Assembly: GCA_021527695.1 (NCBI GenBank)
Contig: JAKFAO010000006.1
Span: forward strand, 1,709,128 to 1,773,127
DNA length: 64,000 nucleotides
Source of the DNA: Naematelia aurantialba
Lineage: Eukaryota; Basidiomycota; Tremellomycetes; Tremellales; Naemateliaceae
Direction of reading: 5' to 3'
The position numbers and the translations under genes were made by a program. Shown piece by piece: positions 36,168-46,924 of this stretch (positions within the stretch are counted from its first letter, which is position 1; each line of letters begins with the position of its first letter). The notes under the pieces were generated by a model, which saw nothing but the letters and a program-made list of their open reading frames with translations, had not been told where the DNA came from and did no database searches.

Positions 36168-39100
36168 ATGTACACGATGCAGTGGGTCACATTTGTACCC
36201 TTGCATCCTTCGACCTGCTTTGGACCTGCGAAGACAGCTGATGGCTGCCGAACAGTGAGATTGTCACTCGATTGCTCTTACCACCCAAAGCGCAAACGAG
36301 CCCTTCCCTCGTCCCGAAACAGCGATGCGCGCGATCGCGAGTCCAGGTGCGTATCAGTGCCCATCTCACGCGCCCTTCTTTTCTGCATGAAACTGGCGTC
36401 TAGCGTTGAACTCTCGCGCGTAGAGCCAACTCCAACGACGACACAGCCTTTCCTCCCAACAACCCATCAACACAACCCACCGCATCTCATGCCTCACAGA
36501 CGGCGATACAATCCGAACCAGCAACCGCCTCCTCGTTCTATGCTCTGTACAGCGACGGTACCAGTATGACCGCGAATGGCAACCCAGATAGGAGCCTGAT
36601 GACTCCGTATCAACCTGCCCAACACCCGATGATCTCATCTACGAGTCTGCTTCTGGAGCGGCCATCAAACTTTCCGTCAATGCCTCCCCAAGAGACCATC
36701 CTCACTCCCACTCCCCGGTCAACCCTATCTCGCGAACACGGGAGCGTTCCGGATCCGCAGTCAGCACTTCCAGGTCGGGGATCGCTGCGCCCGCTCGCCC
36801 TTGATGTGTCGCTTCACTTGGATCCGGGACTGGGGCAGCAAGGAGGCACAGATGGAGTTCCGGGAGAAGTCTCACCACCCGTCGGCGGTGACGTTGCCTC
36901 TGGCACGACCTCGGGGATCTTCGCCCCGCAGTCTCAGGATCAGCAGAGCTCGTTGCATGATCCAGGTAGGTTGTCTTTCTTCCGTTCATCCAGACCTAAT
37001 CACGCCGGCTGCCGTTGCCACCTCACTCTCCACGTTGAGGTGTATTCTAATGATGGTCTTGGTCGTTGTAACGCTTATGTCTCGCAGTCGTGCTCGAACT
37101 GATCAGCTCGGTTGAGGCCAATAAATTGTTTCAGTTGTTAGTCTGGAAGCTCCCCTGTTGAGAGTTCCCTAACTGATAACCTCACCTTTCTAACGATGTC
37201 GACATGCTATCTTTCTCAGCTGTGCTGATGTCTCTGATTCAGATATATCGAAAAGCTAAACCCGATGATTTCCATCTTGGATCCTGAATGTGAAGCCCAT
37301 TGCCTTTGGTGACCGTTGGACGTTCCATATGCTCGTCGCTGACTTTCTGGCTCACTACCACACCAGTAAGCACTCCTTCGTATACTCGTGCTCGGTCCTC
37401 GATCCTATATACTGCTATTCTCGCCGTGTCCGCCAAATTCTTCGCCCCGTCCCTTCACCCAACTCTTAACTCGCACGCCCAATCCCTCCTTCACCGCGCT
37501 GTGTCCGCTGGGGCGTGCGATGTACACCTCATCCAAGCACTCCTCATCGTCGTCTACTGGAAGGCGCCAACCGACACGACCGGATGGATGAAGGTCGGTA
37601 TGGCTGTGAGACTTGGTTACCAGCTATGCCTGCACCTGCCGAGAAAAAGGGCGCTTCCCAAGGATGCCACCGAGGCCAGAGTGGTGAGGAATGCAGAAAG
37701 AACTTGGTACTGTGAGCCTCTCCAGTCGGATCCTTCCTAGTGAAGCGGGAAACACCACGTCGCATCAAGTAGACCCCTGCGTGTTTAACCTGAAGATCTA
37801 TTGACACTTCCTTCTAGGTGTTTCATGCTTTGACAGAATGTGCGTGTCATATAGGTGGGCTTCATTGGGTATTATATCCCATTCGCTGGAGTTCTAGTCC
37901 TGCCAATGTTTCCTGTTCCCTGTGTTCTCTTCGGTGAACACTACTGACGTCTCTTCAAGGTACTCGGAGCTGTTCAACCTCCCCTTCACTATCCGCCTGT
38001 CTGAGCTGGGATCAGTGGACGCCTGGTCCAATGAAGGACCACGCGGAAAACGGTCCCGCCCTGATCTCCACGTCGCGTCGGCTTGTAGGTGAGTGTCAGC
38101 TATCGTACGCCCACATCGTCTGCGAGAAGAAGAGTTTCTTATAGCTTCGGACCGACAAGGTCAAGCTGACAGCGTACACTACCAATCCAGCACCGCAGCG
38201 TCGCAGATTGCTTGGGGGAAATATCGGCATATGAGCACCCGCCTTTCCCGCGAATGGCGCTGGACGTTCCTCCTAGGGATAGCCGACGACTATGAGCGGC
38301 ACCTACACTACTGGTGCCCAGATGATGTCGGTGAGTTGATTGGACAGAATAGAATTGCTCTTATAATCCCTTGTTCTTCAGACGCTCGCTTGTTTCCCGA
38401 TGCTGAACACCGGTTTCTTCGATGGTTCGACCTCTGCCATCTTCTCCGTCTAAAACAGGAGCTCAGCGAGTGTGCACCAGACGAACCGACAGCTTCGTCC
38501 CTAGTGACTGAATGCCTCGCACTGGCGGATGAGTTTACCAGCCAGACAAGACTACTCGCAGATGACCAGAGCCTGCTATACTTGCAGGACACCTCTGCCG
38601 CTCACCTCTCATTCTTTGCGGGGGTCATGTTCAAGGTGAGACGCCTTCCTAGGGTTATCTGCCTACCTTTGTTCCAGGTGAACACTGACGTGAACTCTTC
38701 GCTCTTACTGCAGCTCTTTTGGAACATTACGCCCAAGCAAAAACGCCTCGTCCTCCACTATCTACAGCAAGTCTATATTTGCTGCATCAAAGTGGCCGCT
38801 GGTGATCCCGGAGCTGTTACGGCATTCATCGCTCGCTACCTCCAGCGATTGCTCGGCGCGATCAGCGCAGAATCGAGGGCCAATAGCCGAGCGCCAAGTC
38901 CAGCAGCAACTCGACCCAACAGCACGCAACCGGCCGGCCGAATCCTCCTGCCCAATAAATCGACGCTTCCGCAGCGCAGTACAGGCTCCGCTCCGGCGCT
39001 AAGCTACTTCCAGACAGTGCCGTTCGAACCGCTGAATGGGGTCAGTTTGTCCGACTCGGACCTGCAAGATTCGCCCAGGATGGACTTGGTCACTGAGCTG

Positions 39101-39370
39101 GTGAGTGGGTGGCCCAGGATCCGCTCCCCTTGGGTCATCGAGGTCCTTGGGCTTATTTAAATCTTTTCGTTTCGTTTCGCAGGATCACTTCCTCTCCATG
39201 ACCGCGGCGGACAACATCGCGGCGGACCCTGTTGTTGATAATCAATACTGGTAAGTGATACCATTTTCGTCTTCTGTTGCGTGACAGAGGTATGAGTAAT
39301 GTACTGACGGCTTTCTAGGGCCTCAATTTTGGGAGCAGATATGTCGCAACAGCTGTTGACGTTACAGTGA
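36168..39370 (+). CDS. fungal-specific TF domain regulator; zinc cluster only half visible
   Basis: Stop TGA 39368-39370 is clear; the 5' end is not. Joined exons give RLSLDCSYHPKRKR (end of a binuclear cluster), a Ser/Thr/Pro linker, then VLELISSVEANKLFQYIEKL, NPMISILDPELSTPSYTRAR, SILYTAILAVSAKFF, NAERTWYCVSCFDRMCV, FNLPFTIRLSELGSVDAW and WRWTFLLGIADDYERHLHYW, a good fungal_trans domain. The linker exon starts at about 36409 after an intron. I could not find the first CX2CX6C half, which may sit in an upstream exon. Divergent from the GH32 gene, so a regulator of fructan use is a reasonable guess. Confidence 0.7.
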
Positions 39371-41072
39371 CCGTGGAAGGACGAGGGGTCAACGAGGGAA
39401 TTGAAAACATGCACGTCAGGCGTAGCTGGAGAATCACACAGACCCCTTCTCTCAAGACACGAGTGGTGATCAGACGTAACAGTGTTCTCGGCGCGAAGCC
39501 TCATCCCGTTGCCTCCTAGTGGTCGTCGGGCTCGCCAAGGGTCTGAAAGCTGAGGACCTAATCTCATCGCAGATGAGGTTGTCCTCACCGGACATGGTAG
39601 TGTTGCAAGACGAGGACCTTGTGTAGCTCTTGTCCAGCACACGACAAAGCTCTTGTAATCTTGAAGGAGAGTTTTGTATGTATAATTACTTTCATTCAAC
39701 GAAACCCATGCAAGTAACTGGGGAGTGCAGCATGCAGAAGATAACACTTGGCTGCTCGTTTCATTCCCGCGGTATCCTCCGGGTTTGACCGGGAAGATCG
39801 CTAAACAGCAAAAAACTCTTGGCAGGGACAGTCGGACCTATCTCTGGCTGTAATCTGATAAGAGTTGCCGCTCTTTGCCCTTGAGGCAATCCTGGGTCAG
39901 CCGGGAAGATCAGTGCGGGAGGCGTCGATATTCTGAACTCTAGTGCTGGCCACACCCAACTCGCCGCCGGTTGGATTGGTGCGGTTGTCGCCCTGGGGGT
40001 CGCCAGCATCATTATGGGTGTCGCCTCTTACGGGCTGCCTTAAATTATCCCGACGAGGTCACCAAAGAACACGTCAGACGTCTCATCAAGACGCAATCCT
40101 GCTGCACTCGCCTTCTCATGCATCACTCTCAGTCGACGATATCTCGCTTACGAGCCAGACTAAATTGGGTCGAAAGACCGCTATCTGAGGAGGCCACAGC
40201 ATCACGCAAGCAGGCGGAAAGACGAATGGAAACGACTTCCACGCTACGCGGATCAGCGGTATCTTCTACACTAATGCATAATGATCAGTTTTCTATGATG
40301 TCTTGCAACAAAACAGCCTCGTAAATTGGCAGGTCCAGGATCTAGTAGAGAAGGACAAGGAGGAATACGTGATACGGTTCTTCACTCTGTGAAGCAACGT
40401 CTCAGGCTGGTGACTATGGGGACTACAGGCCTCATAACCAGACTGAGACTATGGGAATAGAGAAAGATACCAGAGAAAGAGAGGCTGGCAGAGGGAGATA
40501 AATCCCGAGTAGTTGAGTAGAGAGTATGAATTGGAGACTCGGAACGGCGCAACAAAAGTCGGTATCAGTTATGGCAGAACAAACCGCTGAGTATTGGGTG
40601 TTGCAGCAGCCACAGCAAGTATTCCCAGTCAGCAATCGGAGTGCTTTTTCACGAGGATTGTTTCAAACGTAAATATATAGGCGGACCCTTGTGGATGGTC
40701 CAGTGATCAATGTTCTCACAGGAGAGCGATTCATCAGTGGCGAAAATTGTGTGAGACATACCCCGACTGCTTGGATTGAGCCCGTCCAGCTCAGTTGTGA
40801 TCCCCAATCACCTCAACTGCCGTCAGCACAATGTCCGGTGCACCATCAGCATGAGTGCCATACATATCCGAAGAGTCAGTTCCCCACGGGCTTCCATTAG
40901 TTATATGACCTACCTTGCTATCCTGTGACAGGCGCTTAACTGGGAGGGCGTTTTAAAGAGTTGTCTCTGGGTCGATACAACTACTGGGCTTCCAGCTGTG
41001 CTCTCTGGTCCACAGCGAGTTGGATCATTCAAGTCTTTCAAGCCAAATGCTCCTCAATCTCGGCACCGGCCA
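39371..41072. other. 1.7-kb region with no established gene
   Basis: Between two regulators on the same strand. Only one stretch (39890-40391) looks partly coding and is listed separately. The rest has short ORFs without family features and includes the upstream region of the next regulator. Confidence 0.5.
39890..40391 (+). CDS. possible small spliced ORF with one membrane segment, unknown
   Basis: One frame gives AGHTQLAAGWIGAVVALGVA followed by SIIM, a plausible membrane helix. A second frame gives a helical, basic stretch (VTKEHVRRLIKTQ ... SRKQAERRMETTSTLRG), and after a candidate intron ending at about 40287 a third gives FYDVLQQNSLVNWQVQDLVE and a stop at 40389-40391. The joins are guessed and no start is evident. 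Could be a small membrane protein, a gene relic or chance. Confidence 0.2.
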
Positions 41073-44000
41073 TGCCAAGGAGCGAGCAGATTCCGCATTC
41101 GACGGTTGGTGCGAGTCGTGAGTAGATCAGACGCAAGTTCAACTTAGCATGTAGCTAAAGTCACTACTTCTTCGCTAGGGGCGTGCGTGAGTATCATCTG
41201 CGATTGCCGTCGAGACTGAGCTGAGGCTGCTGCAAAGGACTCGTGCCACCGGATGAAGATCAGATGTATAGATAGGAATAGCCCACCATGTCGGCGGTGC
41301 TCGACAATGGGCATACCTTGCGAATTCACGTCGGACAAGACCTCTACATATCGCGTCAAGTCCAATCAAGAGTGAGTCGCACAAAGCTGGACAGGGATCC
41401 CTAATTAACTTTCTCGCCCTTCTCGAGCCGAATCACCAGTCTTGAGCTCCAAATGGGAAAAATGCACAAGGGCATGATCCACATGGAGAAGTTGCTTCTA
41501 CGATTGGTCGAGGAGGACAGCTTGAAGACACCCAGCTCCTCGCTTGGTTCGCATGTTCCCCTGCCAACCACTCTCGGCGAATGGGTGGATTCTACGATCC
41601 CCTTGAATCCACCTGCAATGTTCTCGGGATCCTCTCTTTCAATGCAGGTCGAACCACCGATCACCGAAGACTCGCAGGAACAGAGTAGTATTGGAGATGT
41701 GTCCAGACGAGGGGAACAGGATGACGATGATGATAACTTCCTGCTCGAAGCGGCGATGGGCGCTCCTATGCGAGATCTTCTTCACAAAGATGAAGATGAG
41801 AGGTTACGCCAAGAGACGCATCCGTTTTCAATGGTCAGCAGTACCATCTCAGCCGAACCTTCCTGGAGGGCCGAGAACAATCTCACCAAACGGATTCATG
41901 AGCCCATTCCGACTCGAAGAGGAGACCTTTTACAAAGCTACCCTGACCCCATAGAACTGGGGTTCTGCACGGAGGAGGAAGGAAGGCGACTCTTTGATTT
42001 GTGAGCAGCTTGTTCAATCACTGCCGTCCTTAGCTCATTAACTCCCAAGGTTCTTTCAAGGTGCTCATGCGTTTGTACCCATATTTGATCCTGTGTCAGA
42101 CACTTGGGAGAGGTAGGTGAATTTCGCAGCTCGCTAAGATAGGGTCACTGTTAACATCTCCGCTGATTGCCCAAACCTTGTAGCCTTAGATCGCGTTCAT
42201 CTTTCTGCATCACTGCCATTCTGATGGCTGGTCAGATCGTGGCGGATGCCGATGGTGCCAACGATGCCTTGAGAGAAAAATTCAGAGCTCATGCAGAAAC
42301 GATTGGTGAGCCTTGATCGGCTATCTTTCCTCAGTCGGGCTTTCTCAGCTGACAACGATATCCCAGCGATGGCTACCCTCTTCTCTCCAGTGGCCAGTGT
42401 TGAAGCTATTCAGGCTATGAGTGCGACTGGTCTCCTTAGGGATGACTTCACTAACGTGCTCGCCTGCAGTCATCCTTGCAAACTGGGGAGATACCGCCTG
42501 GCGACCCGGAAGTGAGTGTTACCTCTTATCGTGTATCGTAATACTGATGAGGCTCCTGCAGATCATATGCTGAGCTTAGCGTGCGTCTTGGGCACTTTCA
42601 ATTAAAAGACGCTTAGATGTCTGCCTTCACAGTCTTGACATGGATTTACACCTTTGCCTCCCTTATCTTGCCAAGACAGGCATGGGACGAAATAAAGCCT
42701 CTCAGGAACTTGAAAAGGAACGATCACTGGTCGCCGGTGCTCGCGTCTGGCTGGCGGTGAGTCTCGTCAGAAAATACAATTTGGCTCACCCGGGCAAGAC
42801 ATGCAAAACACACACCGAGTGAGTTTAATCACAGCGGAAATATCAAAGATACTGAGTCACCAAGACTGTGTATGAATTTTGCCCGACCGATTCTCTGCGA
42901 GTCAGATGAATCGGCCAGGTTTTCGCGCCTGTTCCTCACACATCCACTAGCCACTCCACAAGATAGTCGTTGCGTGGTTATCAATGAAGTCCATGCAATG
43001 AGGGAACCACTTCATCGAGCTCTTGGCCGACGTGTACCTGGTCAATCGCTTGATCAGCTGATCGCCGAGGCAATGCAGCAGCTGGAAGGTTGGGAGTCTT
43101 ACTGGACCGAGTATTACGGTAAGTCTGCTCGTCGGGTTTACTGGGGTCGTGCGTTGACTCCAAGAAAGCCAATCGAGGGTTTGCTTCGGATGATTTCTTG
43201 GTGACAGAGCGTGAGTCTTTAGTTATTAATCGCCGTCTTCTCGGACTTGGAACTGAAACACTGTCAGTGGTCACGATCAAATACTACACCACGTACGCTC
43301 TGGAGAGGGTTCGGCATTTGAACACTCATGTGTTGCAGCATATCTGTCAATGCAGCGCTACTGCATGGGGTGAAAAGCAAGCGAGACGTGCAGAAACTAT
43401 CTGACAAACGGCGACAGTGCTTGACGGCGGCTGTAAGGGCAGCCGCCGCGCTCGTCGCTAGAGCTGCGCGGGGTGCAGAAGTATGTTCCCCTTTGCTTCC
43501 GAAGGCTTGCAGAGGTTTATTGCTGACATGTGTGAAGAATGCCAAGCTCTGCTATGGTAAGTGTTTCATATATCTATGTAGATTCTCCGACTTTTGGGCT
43601 GAGAAGCTTTCCACCGCCTTAGGCAATCGTAATGTCCGTAAGTAGCATCGACTGTGCGAAATTCGAGGCTGATTTGGAATGCTGATATTTCTTAGGACTT
43701 GGTCTTGCACTTGCGGCCCGTTACCTCATAAAGGTCGCCAGTCTGATACCCGAAGCGATCGATCTACGACAAGCAGCTAAAGATGTTGAGCTTCTCGCGG
43801 ATCAACTTGCTCGTTGTGAGTTACGACGCCTCAGCCATCAATATAATTTAAGCATGGCCTGACCGTGTCTTCAGTTCCCGACTTTCACTTTTCTCAGTTC
43901 CTCCGTCATGTTGTGGACGAAGCGAGACGGAAGCGAGAATTACCGCCGACGTCCGCGCTCCCCTCTCCTCGTATGGGAATGTCAACATTACAAGACACTG

Positions 44001-44305
44001 TGGATAGCCATTTGGATTTCTCGATAGCACACGATGTCTTCGCCACGGAAGTTTGGATGAACTTCTTAGGCGGAGCGTCACAAGATGAGCAAACGAATGA
44101 TCTGCGGTCTCATCTTTCTGATGAAAGGTCCTGGTCGATTCAACACCCCCTTCCTGGATCGGAATTGTTGGACAGTCCGACTCATGGGTCGGGGTCTCAA
44201 ACAGGACCTTCCGGTTCCGGTCTCGATGCCGATGGCTTTCCCTTCGCAGTGGGTCACAGTGATATGATCTGGGATCCCACCAAGAAGCCTTTTTGGTTGG
44301 AGTGA
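41073..44305 (+). CDS. Zn(II)2Cys6 transcription factor with an 8-nt microexon
   Basis: Exon 1 (41073-41118) encodes MPRSEQIPHSTVGAS; exon 2 is only 41178-41185; exon 3 starts 41238. Together they give ACDSCHRMKIRC then IDRNSPPCRRCSTMGIPC, a complete CX2CX6CX7CX2CX6C cluster. A coiled segment RITSLELQMGKMHKGMIHME and an acidic linker follow, then FFQGAHAFVPIFDPVSDTWE, LALDMDLHLCLPYLAKTGMG and YEMNFARPILCESDESARFS of the fungal_trans domain, and TGA at 44303-44305. About ten introns. Nuclear regulator; 3' end faces the 3' end of the ADP-ribosylglycohydrolase-fold gene, so its targets are not evident. Confidence 0.83.
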
Positions 44306-44411
44306 GTAGTTCTGGGACGCAGCTCATTTTCTATCTTGTTATACAGTATGATTCGAGATGGTGGAGAATATGCATGTAATCTCCATACATCGATGATATT
44401 TGTCAACGTGA

Positions 44412-46553
44412 CTACTTAGCAGGCTGGATTGTGACACTCCCAGTAGACATGGCGCCGTCCGTGACAACAAAGCCCAATGCACCGTCGGCCAATTGGGAAT
44501 CCCGGGCTTCCAGTGTCACCCCATCTACGCTGCCCTTGATAGTGGGACCCACAGCCTCAATCGTGAATTCGTACTTCTGATCGACAGCCCAATCAAACTC
44601 CGTTCTGGCAAGCTCGATCCTCTGGTCGTCGAAGACTTTGACGAGAGCGACATAACCCTTCGGGATGAAGAGCAAGGAATAGTAGCGTCGCAAACCTTGG
44701 ACTCGGATGGCGACGCCACAAGGGCCACCCAGCTTCACAGAGAAGTCTTCCACTCTCACGCGGTAGTTCGCCCAGTCCCTCGTCCCGTAGGTGGCAATAC
44801 CTTCGCCACGATCCTGACCAATGTAGACAGTGGACTTGGAAAATTCCATCCAGTTGTCCACACCTTGTACCCACTGGTAGTCCCAGAATCTGTTGGGCTT
44901 GCCAAGTGTTTTGGCGGCAGGTCGCTGAACAGTGAGGTTGGGTTCGCCTTGCCATGAGAGTCTGTCGAGCCATACTTGGCCAGCGCTATTGTCCCCGGAC
45001 GAAATCACGATACCTAGCTCCCCGATTGGGTAAGATCCAGCAATCTCGGGAAGAATCCAGTCGAGCTGGTGAAGCCGATTGTCACCTGGGACAAGGACCA
45101 CTGAGGCTTCGCCGTCGATCGGAACCAGCTGGTCATCCGAGTTGAAAGCTTTGAGTCGTAAACGGACCTCGACTGGACCGGAGAGCTGGCCTGAGCGAAC
45201 TGATCCTGTCACCTTCTGACCTGTGTAGACCAAAGGAGACGACATCAAGGGATAATGAGCGGGCATTTTCAGATATTCCAAAGGGGTCGCAGTGTGCGTT
45301 AAGACCTCGATCGGCTTTGCGCATGAATCAAACTCGACGAGAAGACCCGGCCCATTTTGCCCATCGACAGCCTGGCGGACCTTGGCGTTGGATCCCTCGG
45401 AAACCTGAAAGCCTTGCACCGAACCAGGTAGGGTGAAGTGGTACTGCGAGTCCTTTGGCTGCGGGACAGGAGCCTTGTCGGCAAGACGACGTCCAAAGTT
45501 GGTGAGATCGAGAGCGATGCGAGCGGCGTTGTTTATGGAGTAACCGTTGAGGGCACTGGAGATGATGGCCCGATCAGCAATGGGCCCACGCCAGTCGTAT
45601 CCCTCGCCGGAGAGGCCGTCGACACCATGGATGATACCCATAAGACACCCCACATTGCCCGAATTGCAGTCCGTGTCCCACCCACTGGTGTTGATGATTT
45701 CCATCGCTTTGGAGAAGCTATGGCCGCCATACAGTATCGCCATGTGCATGATGCAGTGGTTGGGTATAACGTGACAGGAGCCCTCGAACTTGTCGTAGCC
45801 ATACTTGGCTTCGATTCTCTCTCGAGTCTTGTACCAGTCTTCATCTTCCTTGACCCAAGCTCGCACCTCGCCCACAATCCGAGCAATCAACGAGTCAGAG
45901 GGGATGAATCCGAGCCCGGTATCGATCAGATGATCGATATCCTTGGAGAGGAACGCTTCAGCCTCCATTGCCGCCCAAACGATCGCTGCGTTGACCGATT
46001 CCCCATCGTGACTGACTCTCCCAGCAGATCGCGCAAAGTGAGCTGCAAGCCCTGGTCGAGCCGGGCTGACCAGAGCCCAACCATCAATGAAAATCTGAGC
46101 TCCGATCTGCTCAGCCACTGTCACGCCGTTGGTAGCGATGCTGCCACTATGAGGGGCGGGGATGCCGTTCTTCAGGTTCCAATAAGCAGTGTGTTCCGTC
46201 GAAATTCCTCTTCCTCCCCACCAAAAGATACTTTTCTTCTCCACCGCAGTGTTGAGCCACGTCTTGCCAATCGCTTCGCTGGAAATGTTGGCATCGAAAT
46301 CGTGCTCGTCCAAAGCTCTCACAAACACAAACGTGCCGGAAACATCGTCGTCGGTCACCACGATGGGGACACCGAGGCGGTCATTCACATAGTACTTGAT
46401 GACGCCTAGCTCGGACATGATTCTCTGGTGCGACCACATCTCGAACGGACGGCCAAGGTAGACTCCGATGAGCTTTCCAAGGACACCGGCGTAAACGCGT
46501 TCGAGATAGTCGGGCGGCAAGACGAACATGGTCTCCGTAGTCTGGATGGGCAT
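44412..46553 (-). CDS. ADP-ribosylglycohydrolase-fold protein with C-terminal beta-sandwich region
   Basis: Intronless ORF of 713 residues from ATG 46551-46553 (MPIQTTETMF). The N-terminal 380 residues match the DraG/ARH fold: YAGVLGKLIGVYLGRPFEMW, VVTDDDVSGTFVF (metal site, here DDD), and TSGWDTDCNSGNVGCLMG (second metal site). A linker leads to sheet-rich regions with VKVFDDQRIELARTEFDWAV and FTIEAVGPTIKGSVDGVTLE, resembling laminin-G/concanavalin-like carbohydrate-binding folds. No signal peptide is seen. ARH-fold enzymes cleave N- or O-glycosidic bonds of ADP-ribose; divergence from a sugar transporter hints instead at a sugar-related hydrolase (inference). Confidence 0.8.
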   Translation of the reverse strand: MPIQTTETMFVLPPDYLERVYAGVLGKLIGVYLGRPFEMWSHQRIMSELGVIKYYVNDRLGVPIVVTDDDVSGTFVFVRALDEHDFDANISSEAIGKTWLNTAVEKKSIFWWGGRGISTEHTAYWNLKNGIPAPHSGSIATNGVTVAEQIGAQIFIDGWALVSPARPGLAAHFARSAGRVSHDGESVNAAIVWAAMEAEAFLSKDIDHLIDTGLGFIPSDSLIARIVGEVRAWVKEDEDWYKTRERIEAKYGYDKFEGSCHVIPNHCIMHMAILYGGHSFSKAMEIINTSGWDTDCNSGNVGCLMGIIHGVDGLSGEGYDWRGPIADRAIISSALNGYSINNAARIALDLTNFGRRLADKAPVPQPKDSQYHFTLPGSVQGFQVSEGSNAKVRQAVDGQNGPGLLVEFDSCAKPIEVLTHTATPLEYLKMPAHYPLMSSPLVYTGQKVTGSVRSGQLSGPVEVRLRLKAFNSDDQLVPIDGEASVVLVPGDNRLHQLDWILPEIAGSYPIGELGIVISSGDNSAGQVWLDRLSWQGEPNLTVQRPAAKTLGKPNRFWDYQWVQGVDNWMEFSKSTVYIGQDRGEGIATYGTRDWANYRVRVEDFSVKLGGPCGVAIRVQGLRRYYSLLFIPKGYVALVKVFDDQRIELARTEFDWAVDQKYEFTIEAVGPTIKGSVDGVTLEARDSQLADGALGFVVTDGAMSTGSVTIQPAK

Positions 46554-46924
46554 ACCGGGTTTGACAGAGCTATGAAAGGTAATAATAGTAAGAGAGGAAT
46601 GATTGCAGCGCTCGTGCACCCGCCATGGCTTGCCGTCGTCGTCCGTTGCTCACTACGGGCAGAGGCGATATCGGCGCCGAGAGATTAAACCGGCAGCACT
46701 TCGGCGACGACCATTGGCGATAATACAGACTGTTGGCAAATGACTCGGGCACCGTCTTGCACCGTCTTGCGTGTTGTCCGAGGCTGTGGGCGTGAGGGGG
46801 GGCTGCAAAATGGCTCGGTCGGTGGTCGCTCGGCGGTCGGCGCTGGTGCTCCCCCTTCCCCCCGCTTTTTATTAGTGTAAATAGAAATCAGGCCCCGCAA
46901 TCCTCCCCCCCCTCGCCTTTCATC
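46554..46924. promoter_or_regulatory. divergent promoter, ARH-fold gene / sugar transporter
   Basis: Contains a CGG-rich run (46814-46842) including GTCGGTGG at 46818-46825 about 100 bp upstream of the transporter ATG, a CCCCGC word at 46860-46865, and a TTTTTATTAG TATA-like stretch just after it. Confidence 0.45.

Noticed and set aside
45438..46409. 323-residue plus-strand ORF
   Set aside because: Lies antisense within the well-supported ARH-fold gene and has no recognisable motifs; an effect of codon use on the other strand.
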